Positions 44,528-57,520 are shown, counted from the stretch's first letter. The stretch is 64,000 nucleotides of DNA from Nocardia neocaledoniensis (GCF_003182135.1 NZ_QGTL01000001.1:620001-684000), one strand, 5' to 3'. The notes: generated by a model not told the origin, from the letters alone. Numbers and translations are program-made.

Positions 44528-46693
44528 TCAGGCGGCGCGACCGACCGGGGAGCGGCCCCGGACCGCGTCCGCCACGGTGTCACCGGTGAGTTCTTCCAGG
44601 CGCAGGTAGCGGGCGCGCAGGTCGCGGGCGAGTTCGGCGGCGAGACCGAGGCGAACCATGCCGCGTTCGCAGTCGATCACCATGGCGGTGTGGCCCTCGC
44701 CCGCCAGCAGGCGGGCGGCAGCGCGGGCGCGCGGCAGCGGGTCGGTGCCGCCGGTGGCGCGGCCGTCGGTGAGCAGCACCAGCATCGGACGGCGGCGCGG
44801 GTCGCGCACGTGTTCGCGGGCGATCACCTCGCGCGCCTTCAGCAGGCCGGCTGCCAGCGGCGTCTTGCCCCCGGTGCGCAGGCCGGCCAGCCTGCGTACG
44901 GCGATGTCGACCGAGGACGTCGGCGGCAGCACGAGTTCGGCCTCGCTGCCGCGCACGCTGATCACGGCCACCTTGTCGCGCCGCTGATAGGCGTCGCGCA
45001 GCAGGGTGACGATGGCGCCGGTGACGGCGGTGAGCCGGTCGCGGGCGGCCATCGACCCGGAGGCGTCGACCACGAAGACGACCAGATTCCCTTCCCGCCC
45101 TTCGCGATACGCCCCGCGCAGATCCTCCACGGTCAGCGCCAGCGGACCACTGAGCCTGCCGCGCTCGAATTGCCGTGGGGCGGCGGCGAACACGGTGCCG
45201 AGCAGGTGCAGGCCGGTCGAGGTGTCGGTGTCGGGGCGCACCGCCCGGCCGGAGCGGGTCTGGGCCCGGGAGCGGCGGCCGGGCGCGCCCTCACCGATGC
45301 CGGGCACCTCCCAGCGGGGCGCCGGCCTGGCGGCCGAAGTCGGTGCGCCGGAGACACCTTCGGCCATGGGCCGGGCGCCACCGCCGCCGTTCGGGCCGCC
45401 GCCGTCGGGACCGCTGCCGTCAGGGCCGTCGTCGTCGGGGCCGCCGTCGTCGGGGCCGTTGTCGTCGGGATCGGGACCGCGCTCCGAGCGGCCGTCCTCC
45501 GGACCGCCATCGTCGCGGAGATCACGATCCGGAGTGTTCGCGGGCCCGTAGTCGGCGCGGTCGGCGGGGCCGCCGTCCGAAGCGGTACCGCGATCGCCGG
45601 ACGCACCGTCTCCCTGCCTCGGATCAGTGTCCGGACCTGCCCCCGCCTGGTCCTCCGTGGACGACGCGTCGAATCCCTCGTTCTCCGCGGCCTTCTCGAC
45701 CTCGTCGGCCGCCTGCCGCATCGCGTCATCGAGCTGTTCCTCGCTGATCCCCGGCTCGTCGAACGGATCACGCCTGCGCCGATGCGGCAGCGCCAGCTCG
45801 GCGGCGACCCGCACATCGTCCTCACTCACCCGGTCGGCGCCGCGCCACGCCGCGTGCGCGGCCGCGGTACGGGCGACGACCAGGTCGGCACGCATCCCGT
45901 CGACGTCGAACGCCGCGCACAGCGCCGCGATCCGGCGCAGCTCGGCGTCGTCCAGGGCCACCTCGGGCAGCCGGTCGCGCGCGTTCAGAATCCGTTCGGC
46001 GACATCCTGATCCGCGGCGGCGTAGCGGGCCGCGAACCCGGCCGGGTCGGCCTCGTAGTCCAGGCGCCTGCGCACCACGGCCATGCGCACGTCGACCTCG
46101 CGGGAGGCGGCCACATCGACGGTGAGCCCGAAGCGGTCGAGCAGCTGCGGGCGCAGTTCGCCTTCCTCGGGGTTCATCGTGCCGACGAGCACGAAGCGCG
46201 CGGGATGCGAATGCGAGACGCCGTCGCGCTCGACGTGGACCCGGCCCATCGCGGCCGCGTCGAGCAGCACGTCGACGAGATGATCGTGGAGCAGGTTCAC
46301 CTCGTCGACGTAGAGCACGCCGTGATGGGCGGCGGCCAGCAGACCGGGCCGGAAAGCCTGTTCGCCGTCGCGCAGCACGCGCTCGAGGTCGAGCGAGCCG
46401 ACCACGCGGTCCTCGGTGGCGCCGACCGGCAGTTCCACCAGCCGCGCGGGCCGGGCGCCGCTCTCGTCGACCACCGGCGGCAGCAACTGCGCGAGCGCGC
46501 GCACCACGGTGGACTTGGCCGTTCCCTTCTCGCCGCGCACGAGCACGCCGCCGATCCCGGGGTGTACCGCCGACAAGATCAACGCCAGCTGCAGCCGTTC
46601 CTGCCCGACGACCGCCGAGAACGGGAACCCCGCCTCGCCCGCCGAACGAGCGGCAGCGTGCGGACCAGCGGCGACATCAGCAAAACCAGGCAC
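44528..46693 (-). CDS. ChlI-ChlD fusion chelatase subunit (cobalto/magnesium chelatase-like)
   Basis: A 721-residue protein matching Rv2850c. The N-terminal AAA+ domain has [32 protein letters not shown] and [21 protein letters not shown] long Asp/Gly/Pro-rich linker ([18 protein letters not shown]) leads to the von Willebrand A domain with [12 protein letters not shown]. With CobN (not in this window) it probably forms the ATP-driven cobalt chelatase of the aerobic B12 pathway, which the adjacent cob genes support. The GTG at 46693 is preferred because TACAGT lies 7 nt upstream; a GTG at 46702 is possible. Confidence 0.88.
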   Translation of the reverse strand: MPGFADVAAGPHAAARSAGEAGFPFSAVVGQERLQLALILSAVHPGIGGVLVRGEKGTAKSTVVRALAQLLPPVVDESGARPARLVELPVGATEDRVVGSLDLERVLRDGEQAFRPGLLAAAHHGVLYVDEVNLLHDHLVDVLLDAAAMGRVHVERDGVSHSHPARFVLVGTMNPEEGELRPQLLDRFGLTVDVAASREVDVRMAVVRRRLDYEADPAGFAARYAAADQDVAERILNARDRLPEVALDDAELRRIAALCAAFDVDGMRADLVVARTAAAHAAWRGADRVSEDDVRVAAELALPHRRRRDPFDEPGISEEQLDDAMRQAADEVEKAAENEGFDASSTEDQAGAGPDTDPRQGDGASGDRGTASDGGPADRADYGPANTPDRDLRDDGGPEDGRSERGPDPDDNGPDDGGPDDDGPDGSGPDGGGPNGGGGARPMAEGVSGAPTSAARPAPRWEVPGIGEGAPGRRSRAQTRSGRAVRPDTDTSTGLHLLGTVFAAAPRQFERGRLSGPLALTVEDLRGAYREGREGNLVVFVVDASGSMAARDRLTAVTGAIVTLLRDAYQRRDKVAVISVRGSEAELVLPPTSSVDIAVRRLAGLRTGGKTPLAAGLLKAREVIAREHVRDPRRRPMLVLLTDGRATGGTDPLPRARAAARLLAGEGHTAMVIDCERGMVRLGLAAELARDLRARYLRLEELTGDTVADAVRGRSPVGRAA

Positions 46694-46829
46694 GGACCCC
46701 ACTGTATTCGCGGCCCGGTCACCGCCGACGCGCGGGCATCGTCCGCACAGAACGCGCGGCGTGACCACGGCTGAGCGCGTAGCACAGAGTCCGCACGTGC
46801 GCGCGCTCTCGGCCCGGTGCGGACAGTCG

Positions 46830-47276
46830 CTACCCGCGCCGCATCGGCACGTGCGGGATCCCGTCGTCGAGGAATTCCGGACCATCGGTGCCGAAACCGA
46901 ACTTGCCGTACATGTCCACCAGGTGCGACTGCGCGTTCAGCCGGACCGTGGCCGAGCCGGTCTCCGCCAGGGCCGCCCGCAGCAGCCGGGTGCTGTAGCC
47001 GCGCCCGCGCGCGGTCTTCGCCGCGCACACCCGGCCGATGCGGAAGCCGCGCTCCCCGTCGACGCGCTCCTCGAGCAAGCGCAGCGTGGCGACGATCGCG
47101 CCCTCGTCCTCGAGCCAGAGATGCCTTGTCTCGGCCAGCAGGTCGAGACCGTCCAGCTCGGGGTAGGCGCACTCCTGCTCGACGACGAACACGTCGACGC
47201 GCAGTCGCAGCAGCTCGTACAGGGTGGCGGTGTCCAGATCCGCCGCCCATGCCCGCTTCAGCACGACCGTCGACAT
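46830..47276 (-). CDS. GNAT family N-acetyltransferase (ElaA-like)
   Basis: A 148-residue acetyltransferase: [20 protein letters not shown] at the N-terminus, and the acetyl-CoA loop [20 protein letters not shown] (RGRGY as Q/RxxGxG/A). ElaA-like enzymes have an unknown natural substrate. The position corresponds to Rv2851c. It starts 13 bp after mqo and is probably in the same transcript. Confidence 0.88.
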   Translation of the reverse strand: MSTVVLKRAWAADLDTATLYELLRLRVDVFVVEQECAYPELDGLDLLAETRHLWLEDEGAIVATLRLLEERVDGERGFRIGRVCAAKTARGRGYSTRLLRAALAETGSATVRLNAQSHLVDMYGKFGFGTDGPEFLDDGIPHVPMRRG

Positions 47277-47289
47277 CGGCGACCCGCCG

Positions 47290-48852
47290 TCAGACCTGCG
47301 CGTAGTGCGCGGCGCCCTCGGGCGCCGGGGCGGCGGCGCGATCCAGCTTCAGCGACTTGGAGGTCCAGTCCCACACTTCCTGGAACAAGGCCTGGTTCTC
47401 CGACAGCTTCACACCCAGCGAGGGGATCATCTGCTTGAGCTGCGGGGTCCAGTCGGCGTACTCGCGCGGGAAGCAGCGCTGCATGACGTCGAGCATCGCG
47501 GTGACGCAGGTCGAGGCGCCTGGCGAGGCACCGAGCAGACCGGCGATGGTGCCGTCCTCGGCCGAGATCACGGCGGTGCCGAACTCGAGCACGCCGCCCG
47601 CGCCCTTGCGCCGGATGACCTGCACGCGCTGACCGGCCGTGATCAGCTCCCAGTCGCGGCCCTCGGCGCGCGGCATGAACTCCTCGAGCACGCCGACCTT
47701 GCCGGTCTGCGACTTGAGCAGCTCACTGATCAGGTACTTGGTGAGACCCATCTCGGTCAGGCCGACGCCGACGAGCGAACCGATGTTGTTCGGCTTGATC
47801 GACTTGAACAGATCGGCGTTGGAGCCGTCCTTGAGGAACTTCGGGGTCCAGCCGGCGTAGGGGCCGAACAGCAGGCCCTGGGTGCCGTTGATCACGCGGG
47901 TGTCCAGGTGCGGCACAGACATCGGCGGCGCGCCGACGGCGGCCTTGCCGTACACCTTGGCCTCGTGCTGGTCGATCAGCGCGGGGTTGGTGCAGCGCAG
48001 GAACTGGCCCGAGATCGGGAACCCACCGAAGCCCTTGGCCTCCTTGATGCCCGACTTCTGCAGCAGCGGCAGCGCACCGCCGCCGGCGCCGACGAAGACG
48101 AACTTCGCGTTGAGCGTGCGGGACCGGAACGTGCGCAGGTTGCGCACGGTGACGTTCCAGGAGCCGTCGGACTGCTTGGCGAGGTCGCGGACCTCGGTGC
48201 CGAAGGCGATCTCGCCGCCGGAGTAGCCGATGTAGGCCAGCAGCTGCTTGGTGAGCGCGCCGAAGTCGATGTCGGTGCCGCCGTCGGTCCAGTTCAGCGC
48301 GATCGGGTCGCTGAAGTCGCGGCCCTTGGCCATCAGCGGCAGGCGCGCGCTGAACTCGTCGGGGCTGTCGATGTACTCCATGCCGCGGAACAGCGGGTGC
48401 GGCGCCAGCGCCTCGTAGCGCTTGCGCAGGTAGTCGACGTTGTCGGCACCGTGCACGAAGCTGACGTGCGGGATGGGGTTGATGAAGCGGCTCGGGTCGC
48501 CGAGGACGCCGTTGTCGACGGCCGAGGCCCAGAACTGACGCGAGACCTGGAAGCGCTCGTTGATGTCGACGGCCTTGCTCACGTCGACCGAACCGTCGGC
48601 GTTCTGCGGGCTGTAGTTGAGCTCGCACAGCGCCGAGTGGCCGGTGCCCGCGTTGTTCCACGGGTCGCTGCTCTCCGCGGCGGCGGCGTCGAGCCGCTCG
48701 AACACCGAGATCGTCCACTCCGGCTGCAGCTGCCGCAGCAGCGCGCCCAGCGTGGCGCTCATGATGCCAGCGCCGATGAGAACTACATCGGTCTTTTCAG
48801 TCTTCGCAGCGTTCGGCACGGGTAGATCGACTTCCTTGTCCTTCTCAGCCAC
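47290..48852 (-). CDS. mqo: Malate:quinone oxidoreductase
   Basis: A 520-residue FAD enzyme that oxidises malate to oxaloacetate and reduces membrane quinone, bypassing NAD malate dehydrogenase. The FAD motif is [19 protein letters not shown], followed by [18 protein letters not shown] and, late, [20 protein letters not shown]. It is peripheral to the membrane. The GTG start at 48852 has a GAGGTGG site. The position matches Rv2852c. The 198-bp gap to the divergent hydrolase carries both promoters and no other gene. Confidence 0.95.
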   Translation of the reverse strand: MAEKDKEVDLPVPNAAKTEKTDVVLIGAGIMSATLGALLRQLQPEWTISVFERLDAAAAESSDPWNNAGTGHSALCELNYSPQNADGSVDVSKAVDINERFQVSRQFWASAVDNGVLGDPSRFINPIPHVSFVHGADNVDYLRKRYEALAPHPLFRGMEYIDSPDEFSARLPLMAKGRDFSDPIALNWTDGGTDIDFGALTKQLLAYIGYSGGEIAFGTEVRDLAKQSDGSWNVTVRNLRTFRSRTLNAKFVFVGAGGGALPLLQKSGIKEAKGFGGFPISGQFLRCTNPALIDQHEAKVYGKAAVGAPPMSVPHLDTRVINGTQGLLFGPYAGWTPKFLKDGSNADLFKSIKPNNIGSLVGVGLTEMGLTKYLISELLKSQTGKVGVLEEFMPRAEGRDWELITAGQRVQVIRRKGAGGVLEFGTAVISAEDGTIAGLLGASPGASTCVTAMLDVMQRCFPREYADWTPQLKQMIPSLGVKLSENQALFQEVWDWTSKSLKLDRAAAPAPEGAAHYAQV

Positions 48853-49050
48853 CCACCTCGCGGTGGGTTCGCTTGGCGCGGGCGCTTTGGTGTTCGGGGC
48901 GACTCGCGGTGAACCGCCGGGGGTAGGTTACCCGTCGTTCACCTGAAGCCAATTGTGCACCTCAGGCGTTCGGAGTACCGCAACCGACCTACCGAATGTG
49001 ATGTAAACCAACACTGCACGTCGCGATGACCGCGCGATAGATTGAGCGGT

Positions 49051-50094
49051 GTGACGAACGAAACCTCACTCGATCCCGTCGGCGGCACCGCGCGGACCGA
49101 TGAGCAGTGGCAACCCGATGTCCTCGGCACCGACTACCAACAGCGCACGCTGCCCCTCGGCACCGATCCCGACGGTGAGGGCGAGGTGGTGGCCACGCTG
49201 GTGCGCTATCTGCCCGATGCCGACGCGCCGTCCACCGAACCCACCGTGCTGTACCTGCACGGCTTCACCGACTACTTCTTCCAGGAGCACCTGGCCCAGC
49301 ACTTCGCGGCCCGCGGGCATCGCTTCTACGCGCTGGACCTGCGCAAATGCGGCCGTTCGCGGCGCGAGGGGCAGAGCGCGCACTTCGTCAGCGATCTGGC
49401 GCTCTACGACGTCGAGCTGAACGAGGCGCTGCGGATCGCGCGCGCCGAGACCGGCAACGACGTGCTCGTCGTCGGGCACTCGACCGGCGGGCTGGTGGCC
49501 GCGCTGTGGCTGGACCGGCTCGAGGCCGCGGGCGGCAGCGCGGCGGCGGGCGTCGCGGGCCTCGTGCTCAACAGCCCCTGGTTCGATCTGCAGGGCCCGT
49601 CGTTCTACCGCACCGTCGGCACTCCGATCATCAACGCCGTCGGCCGCGTGCGGGCCTTCGCCCAGCTGCCCGGCATGGGCGTGAGCACCGCCTACGGCGA
49701 CAGCCTGCACCACACCCGCGCGGGCGAGTGGGACTACAACCTGGACTGGAAGCCGCTCACCGGTGAGCCGGTGCGGCTTGGCTGGCTGCGCGCCATCCGG
49801 CGGGGCCAGGCGCGGCTGCACCAGGGCCTGGCGATCGGCGTGCCCGCGCTGATCCTGCGCTCGCGGCTGACCAAGTTCGCCCGCGAACACAGCGCCGCGG
49901 TGGACGTGGCCGACGCCGTGCTCGACGTCAAGCAGATCCAGCGCTGGGCAGGCTGCCTGGGCGAGCGCACCACGATCGTCCCGATCGACGGCGCCCGCCA
50001 CGACGTGTTCCTGTCCTCGGAAGCGGTGCGCGCCAACGCTTTCCAGGAGACCGACAACTGGCTCGACTGGCTGGCGACCTACCGCAAGTCCTAG
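49051..50094 (+). CDS. Alpha/beta hydrolase, lysophospholipase-like (Rv2854-like)
   Basis: A 347-residue hydrolase with the oxyanion motif YLHGFTDYFFQEHLAQHFAA, nucleophile VGHSTGGLVAALW (Ser about residue 146) and late DGARHDVFLS (His). It resembles monoacylglycerol lipase or lysophospholipase L2. There is no signal peptide. The GTG at 49051 is preceded by TAGATT exactly 7 nt upstream, so the message is probably leaderless; an in-frame TTG at 49042 lies inside that element. Confidence 0.85.
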   Translation: MTNETSLDPVGGTARTDEQWQPDVLGTDYQQRTLPLGTDPDGEGEVVATLVRYLPDADAPSTEPTVLYLHGFTDYFFQEHLAQHFAARGHRFYALDLRKCGRSRREGQSAHFVSDLALYDVELNEALRIARAETGNDVLVVGHSTGGLVAALWLDRLEAAGGSAAAGVAGLVLNSPWFDLQGPSFYRTVGTPIINAVGRVRAFAQLPGMGVSTAYGDSLHHTRAGEWDYNLDWKPLTGEPVRLGWLRAIRRGQARLHQGLAIGVPALILRSRLTKFAREHSAAVDVADAVLDVKQIQRWAGCLGERTTIVPIDGARHDVFLSSEAVRANAFQETDNWLDWLATYRKS

Positions 50095-50137
50095 CCGGGC
50101 AGGCGCCGCGCGGGCGATCCCGCGCGGCGCGCTCCGG

Positions 50138-50701
50138 CTACCAGAGGCTGGTGCGCAGCACGATCTCGGTGGCCAGCTCGTGGGCACCCTCGGTGGCGAT
50201 GTTGTCGACTTCGAGCGGGACCACCCGGAATTCGCCGTAGACGAAGCGGCCCGACGCGTCGGCGGTCGCGCGGGGCAGGCTCTTGGTGACGAGCATGGTG
50301 ACCGGCAACTCCAGTGGCGGACAGGCCGCGTCGGGTGCGTTGCCCTCGGCGTCGGCCACCGCCGGATGGCCGTGATCGGCGACGACGAGGCTCATGAACC
50401 GCCCGAACCGGCCCGCGCACAACCGCCAGGCCAGCTCCGCGCCTGCCCCACGGCCCGCGACGTTGACGTAGGGCAGTTCGAGCTCGTCGAGGATGGCGTG
50501 GATCGCCGCCGGGTCGAGCCCCTCGACCGACTCCGGGACGACCGTCTGCAGGTCGGATTCGTGCAGCCGCGCGCACACCTGATCGAACACGTCGGCGGGG
50601 TCGTCCGCGTCGGGCAGCAGCAGCACATTGTGCCGTGATTGGGGGCCGTCGACCCGCACCGTCCAAGCTCGGTCACCGACCGTGATCCGCCGAGATTTCA
50701 T
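50138..50701 (-). CDS. Small alpha/beta hydrolase-like protein
   Basis: A 187-residue protein starting MKSRRITVGDRAWTVRVDGP. HNVLLLPDADDPADVFDQVC, VNVAGRGAGAELAWRLCAG and LPVTMLVTKSLPRATADASG suggest the core of an alpha/beta hydrolase. The nucleophile-elbow position reads GRGAGAE, with Gly or Ala where Ser is expected, so it may be non-catalytic. It lies inside a much longer open frame whose other half is antisense to the LysR gene. A perfect palindrome lies right upstream of its ATG. Confidence 0.72.
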   Translation of the reverse strand: MKSRRITVGDRAWTVRVDGPQSRHNVLLLPDADDPADVFDQVCARLHESDLQTVVPESVEGLDPAAIHAILDELELPYVNVAGRGAGAELAWRLCAGRFGRFMSLVVADHGHPAVADAEGNAPDAACPPLELPVTMLVTKSLPRATADASGRFVYGEFRVVPLEVDNIATEGAHELATEIVLRTSLW

Positions 50702-50705
50702 GCCG

Positions 50706-50718
50706 GTGTACGGTACAC
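50706..50718. promoter_or_regulatory. Palindrome upstream of the small hydrolase gene
   Basis: GTGTAC-G-GTACAC, a perfect 13-bp inverted repeat starting 4 bp before the ATG of the hydrolase-like gene. It overlaps the ribosome-binding region, so it could act as an operator or an RNA hairpin. No linked regulator is obvious. Confidence 0.4.
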
Positions 50719-50820
50719 GGCTCGCCTGAACGCGGCAGCTCGTTCCGCTTCCCGCGGCCCGTCGGTTTCGCCGCGTGTCCTGCGGTTTCCCCGCTCCTGG
50801 CGGCGAAATTGCCGACCCTG

Positions 50821-51735
50821 TCACAGCGCGGGCGAGCGGGTGGGGCGCCGCACAGTCAGCAGGTCGCGGATCGGCGAGACGGTGTGCGGCAGCCAGAGCG
50901 CCTGGGTGGGCGCCAGCGGCGGGTCGACCAGGTCGACCACGGTGACGCGGCCGCCGAGCGCCGGACCGGCAGGCGCGGTGACGAAGGCGATGTGGTCGTT
51001 GTCGGCGACGGCGGTGACCGGCGGGGTGCCCTGCACACGGTTGACGACGAAGGTGGGCTCGAAACCCGCTCTGCGGCAGGTGCTCAGCAGGAAATCGGTG
51101 TAGAACGAGCTGCCCGGCGGCGCCCAGACGATGATCGATTCCGCGCGCAGGTCGTCGATCCACACCCGCTCGCGATCGGCGAGGCGGTGGCCGGCGGCCA
51201 CGGCGACCCGCACCGGGTCGTAGGCGATGACGGCCGAGGCCAGGTCCGGTGGCATCGCCACGCCGCGCCGCAGGGCCAGGTCGATCTCGCCGTCGTAGAG
51301 AGCCCGGGCCAGGGCGTCGGGGAACACCTCCCGCGCCGTCACCGAGACCTCGGGGAGCTGGGCGCGCACCGGCTCGAGCAGCAGGTACACCTCCTCGGCG
51401 GTGACGGCCGGGGTATGCCCGATGACGAACGGCCGCGGCGCCGCCGTCCCCGCCTCGTGGGTGCGCTCGGCCAGGCTCGCGGCCGCGGCGAGCAGGACGC
51501 GGGCGCCCTCGCGCAGCACGGCGCCCGCCTCGGTCGTGCGCAGCTTGCGGCCGCTCCGGTCGAACAGGCTCACCCCCAGCTGCCGCTCGAGCTGACCGAT
51601 CGCGGCGCTGACGGCCTGCTGCGTCAGGTGCAGTTCCGTTGCGGCACTGGTGAATCCGGCATGGTCGGCGACGGCGAGGAACTGTTGCAGGCGGTACAGG
51701 TCCAACGGTCGGCCGCCGGACATCGGAGTGGACAT
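50821..51735 (-). CDS. LysR-family transcriptional regulator
   Basis: A 304-residue LysR protein: helix-turn-helix region LDLYRLQQFLAVADHAGFTS with HLTQQAVSAAIGQLERQLGV, then an effector domain with VWAPPGSSFYTDFLLSTCRR. The ATG at 51735 has TAACGT 6 nt upstream. It is divergent from an SDR gene 114 bp away, with a palindromic LysR box between them, so it probably controls that gene and itself. Confidence 0.9.
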   Translation of the reverse strand: MSTPMSGGRPLDLYRLQQFLAVADHAGFTSAATELHLTQQAVSAAIGQLERQLGVSLFDRSGRKLRTTEAGAVLREGARVLLAAAASLAERTHEAGTAAPRPFVIGHTPAVTAEEVYLLLEPVRAQLPEVSVTAREVFPDALARALYDGEIDLALRRGVAMPPDLASAVIAYDPVRVAVAAGHRLADRERVWIDDLRAESIIVWAPPGSSFYTDFLLSTCRRAGFEPTFVVNRVQGTPPVTAVADNDHIAFVTAPAGPALGGRVTVVDLVDPPLAPTQALWLPHTVSPIRDLLTVRRPTRSPAL

Positions 51736-51750
51736 ACCGCCACGTTACCC

Positions 51751-51765
51751 ACAAATCAGATTTGT
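51751..51765. promoter_or_regulatory. LysR box in the LysR/SDR divergent promoter
   Basis: ACAAATC-A-GATTTGT, a perfect 15-bp palindrome with T-N11-A form. It lies next to the TAACGT -10 element of the LysR gene and 85 bp before the SDR start. Two TCGAAA direct repeats follow at 51765-51770 and 51773-51778. Confidence 0.6.
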
Positions 51766-51849
51766 CGAAAGATCGAAAACTACTGTTTCCCCTTTGTCAG
51801 CTGGATCCCTAGCGTCGAGAACACAGACACCGACGAGAGGATTCGACCG

Positions 51850-52602
51850 ATGACAGGCGTGCTGACCGGAAATGTCGCCGTGGTGGCCGCGGGCGCGAAG
51901 AACCTGGGCGGGCTCATCAGCACCACCCTCGCCGAGGACGGCGCGAACATCCTCGTCCACTACAACAGCGACGCCAGCGCCGACGACGCCGACAAGACGG
52001 TGGCGGCCGCGCGGGCCGCCGGGGTGGAGGCGGTGAAGTTCCAGGCCGACCTGACCGACCCCGCGAATGTGGCGCGCATGTTCGACACCGCGTACGACGC
52101 GTTCGGCCGCGTCGACATCGCCGTGAACACGGTGGGCAAGGTGCTGCGCAAGCCGATCCTGGACACCACTGAAGACGAATACGACGCGATGTTCGACATC
52201 AATTCCAAGGCCGCGTTCTTCTTCCTGCGGGAGGCGGGCAGGCGGCTGAACGAGGGCGGTCGCATCGTCACCATTGTGACCTCGCTGCTCGCGGCGTTCA
52301 CCGACGGCTACGCCACCTACGCCGGCGCCAAGAGCCCCGTGGAACACTTCACCCGCGCCGCGGCCAAGGAGTTCGCGGACCGGGGCATCACGGTCAACAG
52401 CGTGGCCCCCGGCCCGATGGACACCCCGTTCTTCTATCCGCAGGAGACCCCGGAGCGCGTGGAGTTCCACAAGTCCCAGGCCCTCGGCGGCAGGCTGACC
52501 AGAATCGACGACATCGCGCCGCTGGTCGAATTCCTGGTGTCCGAGGGTGGTTGGATCACCGGCCAGACGATCTTCGCCAACGGTGGCTACACGACCCGCT
52601 GA
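51850..52602 (+). CDS. Short-chain dehydrogenase/reductase
   Basis: A 250-residue SDR. The nucleotide-binding turn is AAGAKNLGG, the catalytic Ser is in VTSLLAAF, and Tyr and Lys are in TYAGAKSPVEHFTRAAAKEF. The late ITVNSVAPGPMDTPFF and GQTIFANGGYTTR are typical. The substrate is unknown; NADP(H) use is likely but not certain. It is divergent from the LysR regulator and convergent with cobQ, 3 bp apart. Confidence 0.92.
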   Translation: MTGVLTGNVAVVAAGAKNLGGLISTTLAEDGANILVHYNSDASADDADKTVAAARAAGVEAVKFQADLTDPANVARMFDTAYDAFGRVDIAVNTVGKVLRKPILDTTEDEYDAMFDINSKAAFFFLREAGRRLNEGGRIVTIVTSLLAAFTDGYATYAGAKSPVEHFTRAAAKEFADRGITVNSVAPGPMDTPFFYPQETPERVEFHKSQALGGRLTRIDDIAPLVEFLVSEGGWITGQTIFANGGYTTR

Positions 52603-52605
52603 GGC

Positions 52606-54351
52606 TCAGCCGGTGACGACGCCCGCCGATTCGGTCCGGATCACCGGCAGGTCGGTGGGCGCGCCGCGCGCGATCAGGGCGTCCAGAGCGTCGAGATCGA
52701 CGTGCTGTTCGATCAGGTCGGCCAGCAGATCGAGTTGCGCGGTGCGGACGGCGGCCACGGAGGTGTCCGGGGCCGGGCGGAACCCGGTGCGGCCCGCGCG
52801 GGCGGCCACCTCGGTGAGCCAGGCGCGGCGGAAGGTGTCGGACTCCAGCAGCCCGTGCACGTGCGTGCCCCAGATCGCTTCGCGAACACTGCCTTCGGGT
52901 TGTCCGTCGATGGTCAACCAGGGAGTGTCCCCGCTGTGCTGGACCCGGCCGTGATGAATCTCGTAGCCACCCACCGGCATCGGGCCGGAGTGTCCGGTGA
53001 CCTGCCGGGCGATCTTCGGGTCGGCGAATTCGATCTCCAGGTCGAGCAATCCGAGACCCGCTGCGAGGCAGGGTTCGGTGACGGTCGCCGCGCCGCCATC
53101 GGGAAACGCTGGGCCGGCGCCGATCTGGGCCGTGCTGGCGCTGCCGACAGCCGCAACGTCGAAGTCGGGGTCGCCTCCCTCGCGGCAGCAGGTGTGTGAG
53201 TGGGGAGCAGGGTCCGCCCCGGCATCCTCGATGCGGGCGGGGACCGCGGCGGGGCCGAGCCCGGGCGCGGTCGGTGGCTGGTGCTCGATCCCGTCGACGA
53301 TGCGACGGCCGAGCATCTGATAGCCGCCGCAGATGCCGAGGATCGGGCGGCCCGCGGCGGCGCGGGCGCGCAGGGCCTCGTCGATCCCCTTGGCGCGCAA
53401 CCATTCCAGATCCGAGATCGTGGCTTTGGAGCCCGGCAGGACGACCAGGTCGGCGGTGACCAGCTGGTCGGGACCGTCGGCCCAGCGCACCGCCACACCG
53501 GGCTCACAGGCCAGCGCTTCGATATCGGTGGAGTTGGAGATGCGGGGCAGCCGCACGGCGGCGACGGTGAGCCACTCGGTGCCGTGCGGCGGGCCGGGGC
53601 GGCCGACCGGGGTGCCCGCGACGGTGCCGAGCGAGTCCTCGGCGTCGAGCCACAGGCCTTCGGCGAAGGGCAGCACGCCGAGCGTGGGGCGGCCGGTCAG
53701 CGCGGTCAGCTGGTCCAGGCCGGGCTGAAGCAGCGCGACGTCGCCACGGAACTTGTTGACGAGAAATCCCGAGATGAGCTGCTGATCTTCGGGTTCCAGC
53801 ACCGCGACGGTGCCGAACAGATGCGCCAGTACGCCCCCGCGATCGATGTCGCCGACCACGAGAACCGGCAGGTTCGCCGCGCGCGCCAGACCCATGTTCG
53901 CCAGATCGGTGGCACGCAGATTGATCTCGGCGGGCGACCCGGCGCCCTCGCAGATCACCACCTCGAATTCGCTACGCAACGAGGCGAGTTCGTGCGCGAC
54001 GACCTCCCGCAACTGCCGGCGGCGGGTGAAATAGTCCCGCGCGCCGACCGTGCCGATCGCCTTGCCCCGCACCACGAGCTGTGAGCGCCGATCACTGCCC
54101 GGCTTGAGCAGCACCGGATTGAACCGCACACTCGGCTCCAGCCCACAGGCGCGGGCTTGCAACGCCTGCGCGCGCCCGATCTCCCCGCCGTCGAGGGTGA
54201 CGACGGAGTTGTTCGACATGTTCTGCGCCTTGAACGGCGCGACGCGGACGCCGCGGCGCGCCAGCAGGCGGCAGATCCCCGCCACCACCACGCTTTTCCC
54301 GGCGTCGGAGGTGGTGCCGGCGATCAGCAGGGCGCCGCGCAGGGGGCTCAC
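52606..54351 (-). CDS. cobQ: Cobyric acid synthase
   Basis: A 581-residue amidotransferase that amidates corrin side chains b, d, e and g. The N-terminal [20 protein letters not shown] and [11 protein letters not shown], and the C-terminal [14 protein letters not shown] (catalytic Cys) and [11 protein letters not shown] are clear. An insertion of about 70 residues (roughly 357-427), including [15 protein letters not shown] and Ala/Gly/Pro-rich flanks, interrupts the glutaminase domain just after the DG of VDGIE. The GTG start overlaps the map stop by 4 nt. Confidence 0.92.
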   Translation of the reverse strand: MSPLRGALLIAGTTSDAGKSVVVAGICRLLARRGVRVAPFKAQNMSNNSVVTLDGGEIGRAQALQARACGLEPSVRFNPVLLKPGSDRRSQLVVRGKAIGTVGARDYFTRRRQLREVVAHELASLRSEFEVVICEGAGSPAEINLRATDLANMGLARAANLPVLVVGDIDRGGVLAHLFGTVAVLEPEDQQLISGFLVNKFRGDVALLQPGLDQLTALTGRPTLGVLPFAEGLWLDAEDSLGTVAGTPVGRPGPPHGTEWLTVAAVRLPRISNSTDIEALACEPGVAVRWADGPDQLVTADLVVLPGSKATISDLEWLRAKGIDEALRARAAAGRPILGICGGYQMLGRRIVDGIEHQPPTAPGLGPAAVPARIEDAGADPAPHSHTCCREGGDPDFDVAAVGSASTAQIGAGPAFPDGGAATVTEPCLAAGLGLLDLEIEFADPKIARQVTGHSGPMPVGGYEIHHGRVQHSGDTPWLTIDGQPEGSVREAIWGTHVHGLLESDTFRRAWLTEVAARAGRTGFRPAPDTSVAAVRTAQLDLLADLIEQHVDLDALDALIARGAPTDLPVIRTESAGVVTG

Positions 54352-55211
54352 GGCAAGGTCAGGATTTCCGCGCCGGTCTCGGTGACCACCAGGGTGTGTT
54401 CGAACTGGGCGGTCCAGGAGCGGTCCTTGGTGACCACGGTCCAGCCGTCGTCCCAGATGTCGTAGTCGATGCCGCCGAGGTTGATCATCGGCTCGATGGT
54501 GAAGGTCATGCCGGGCTCGATGACGGTGTCGATGTTGGGCTGGTCGTAGTGCAGTACCACCAGGCCGTTGTGGAAGGTGGGGCCGACGCCGTGGCCGGTG
54601 AAGTCGCGGACGACGCCGTAGCCGAAGCGGTTGGCGTAGGCCTCGATCACGCGGCCGATCACATTGAGCGCGCGGCCCGGCTTGACCGCCTTGATCGCAC
54701 GGTTGGTGGCCTCCTCGGTGCGCTCGACCAGCAGGCGCACCTCCTCGTCGACGTCACCGGCGAGGAAGGTGCGGTTGGTGTCGCCGTGCACGCCGTGGAT
54801 GTAGGCGGTGACGTCGATGTTGACGATGTCGCCGTCCTCGATCACGGTCGAGTCGGGGATGCCGTGGCAGATCACCTCGTTGAGCGAGGTGCAGCAGGAC
54901 TTGGGGAAGCCCTTGTATTCGAGGGTCGACGGGTAGGCGCCGTGGTCGCACATGTACTCGTGCGCGATCCGGTCCAGTTCGTCGGTCGTGACACCCGGCG
55001 CGACCGCCTTGCCCGCCTCGGCGAGGGCCTGGGCGGCGATCTTGCTCGCGATCCGCATCTTCTCGATGGTCTCGGCCGTCTGCACCCAGGGCTCGTTGCC
55101 CTCCACGGCGGTCTTCTTCCCCACGTACTCGGGACGCTCGATGGAACGCGGGACGTCCCGGATCGGCGTCTGGATGCCGGGAACGAGGGGCTGACGGGTG
55201 CGCACGGACAT
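54348..55211 (-). CDS. map: Methionine aminopeptidase
   Basis: A 287-residue type I aminopeptidase with a roughly 40-residue N-terminal extension, like mycobacterial MapB (Rv2861c). Metal ligands are in [41 protein letters not shown] and FEHTLVVTE. It removes initiator methionine from new proteins. The ATG at 55211 has TACACT exactly 7 nt upstream, inside the short gap after the molybdoenzyme gene, so map probably has its own leaderless promoter. cobQ is coupled downstream. Confidence 0.96.
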   Translation of the reverse strand: MSVRTRQPLVPGIQTPIRDVPRSIERPEYVGKKTAVEGNEPWVQTAETIEKMRIASKIAAQALAEAGKAVAPGVTTDELDRIAHEYMCDHGAYPSTLEYKGFPKSCCTSLNEVICHGIPDSTVIEDGDIVNIDVTAYIHGVHGDTNRTFLAGDVDEEVRLLVERTEEATNRAIKAVKPGRALNVIGRVIEAYANRFGYGVVRDFTGHGVGPTFHNGLVVLHYDQPNIDTVIEPGMTFTIEPMINLGGIDYDIWDDGWTVVTKDRSWTAQFEHTLVVTETGAEILTLP

Positions 55212-55234
55212 AGCAGCGAGTGTATCCATGTCCG

Positions 55235-57520
<2,286 letters not shown>

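Noticed and set aside
46694..46829. Cobalamin riboswitch upstream of the chelatase gene
   Set aside because: No B12-box-like sequence or long structured leader was seen, and the gene appears leaderless.
50138..51754. A single 538-codon minus-strand protein
   Set aside because: Only the last 187 codons look like a protein; the rest overlaps the LysR gene on the same strand in another frame, which has clear family motifs.
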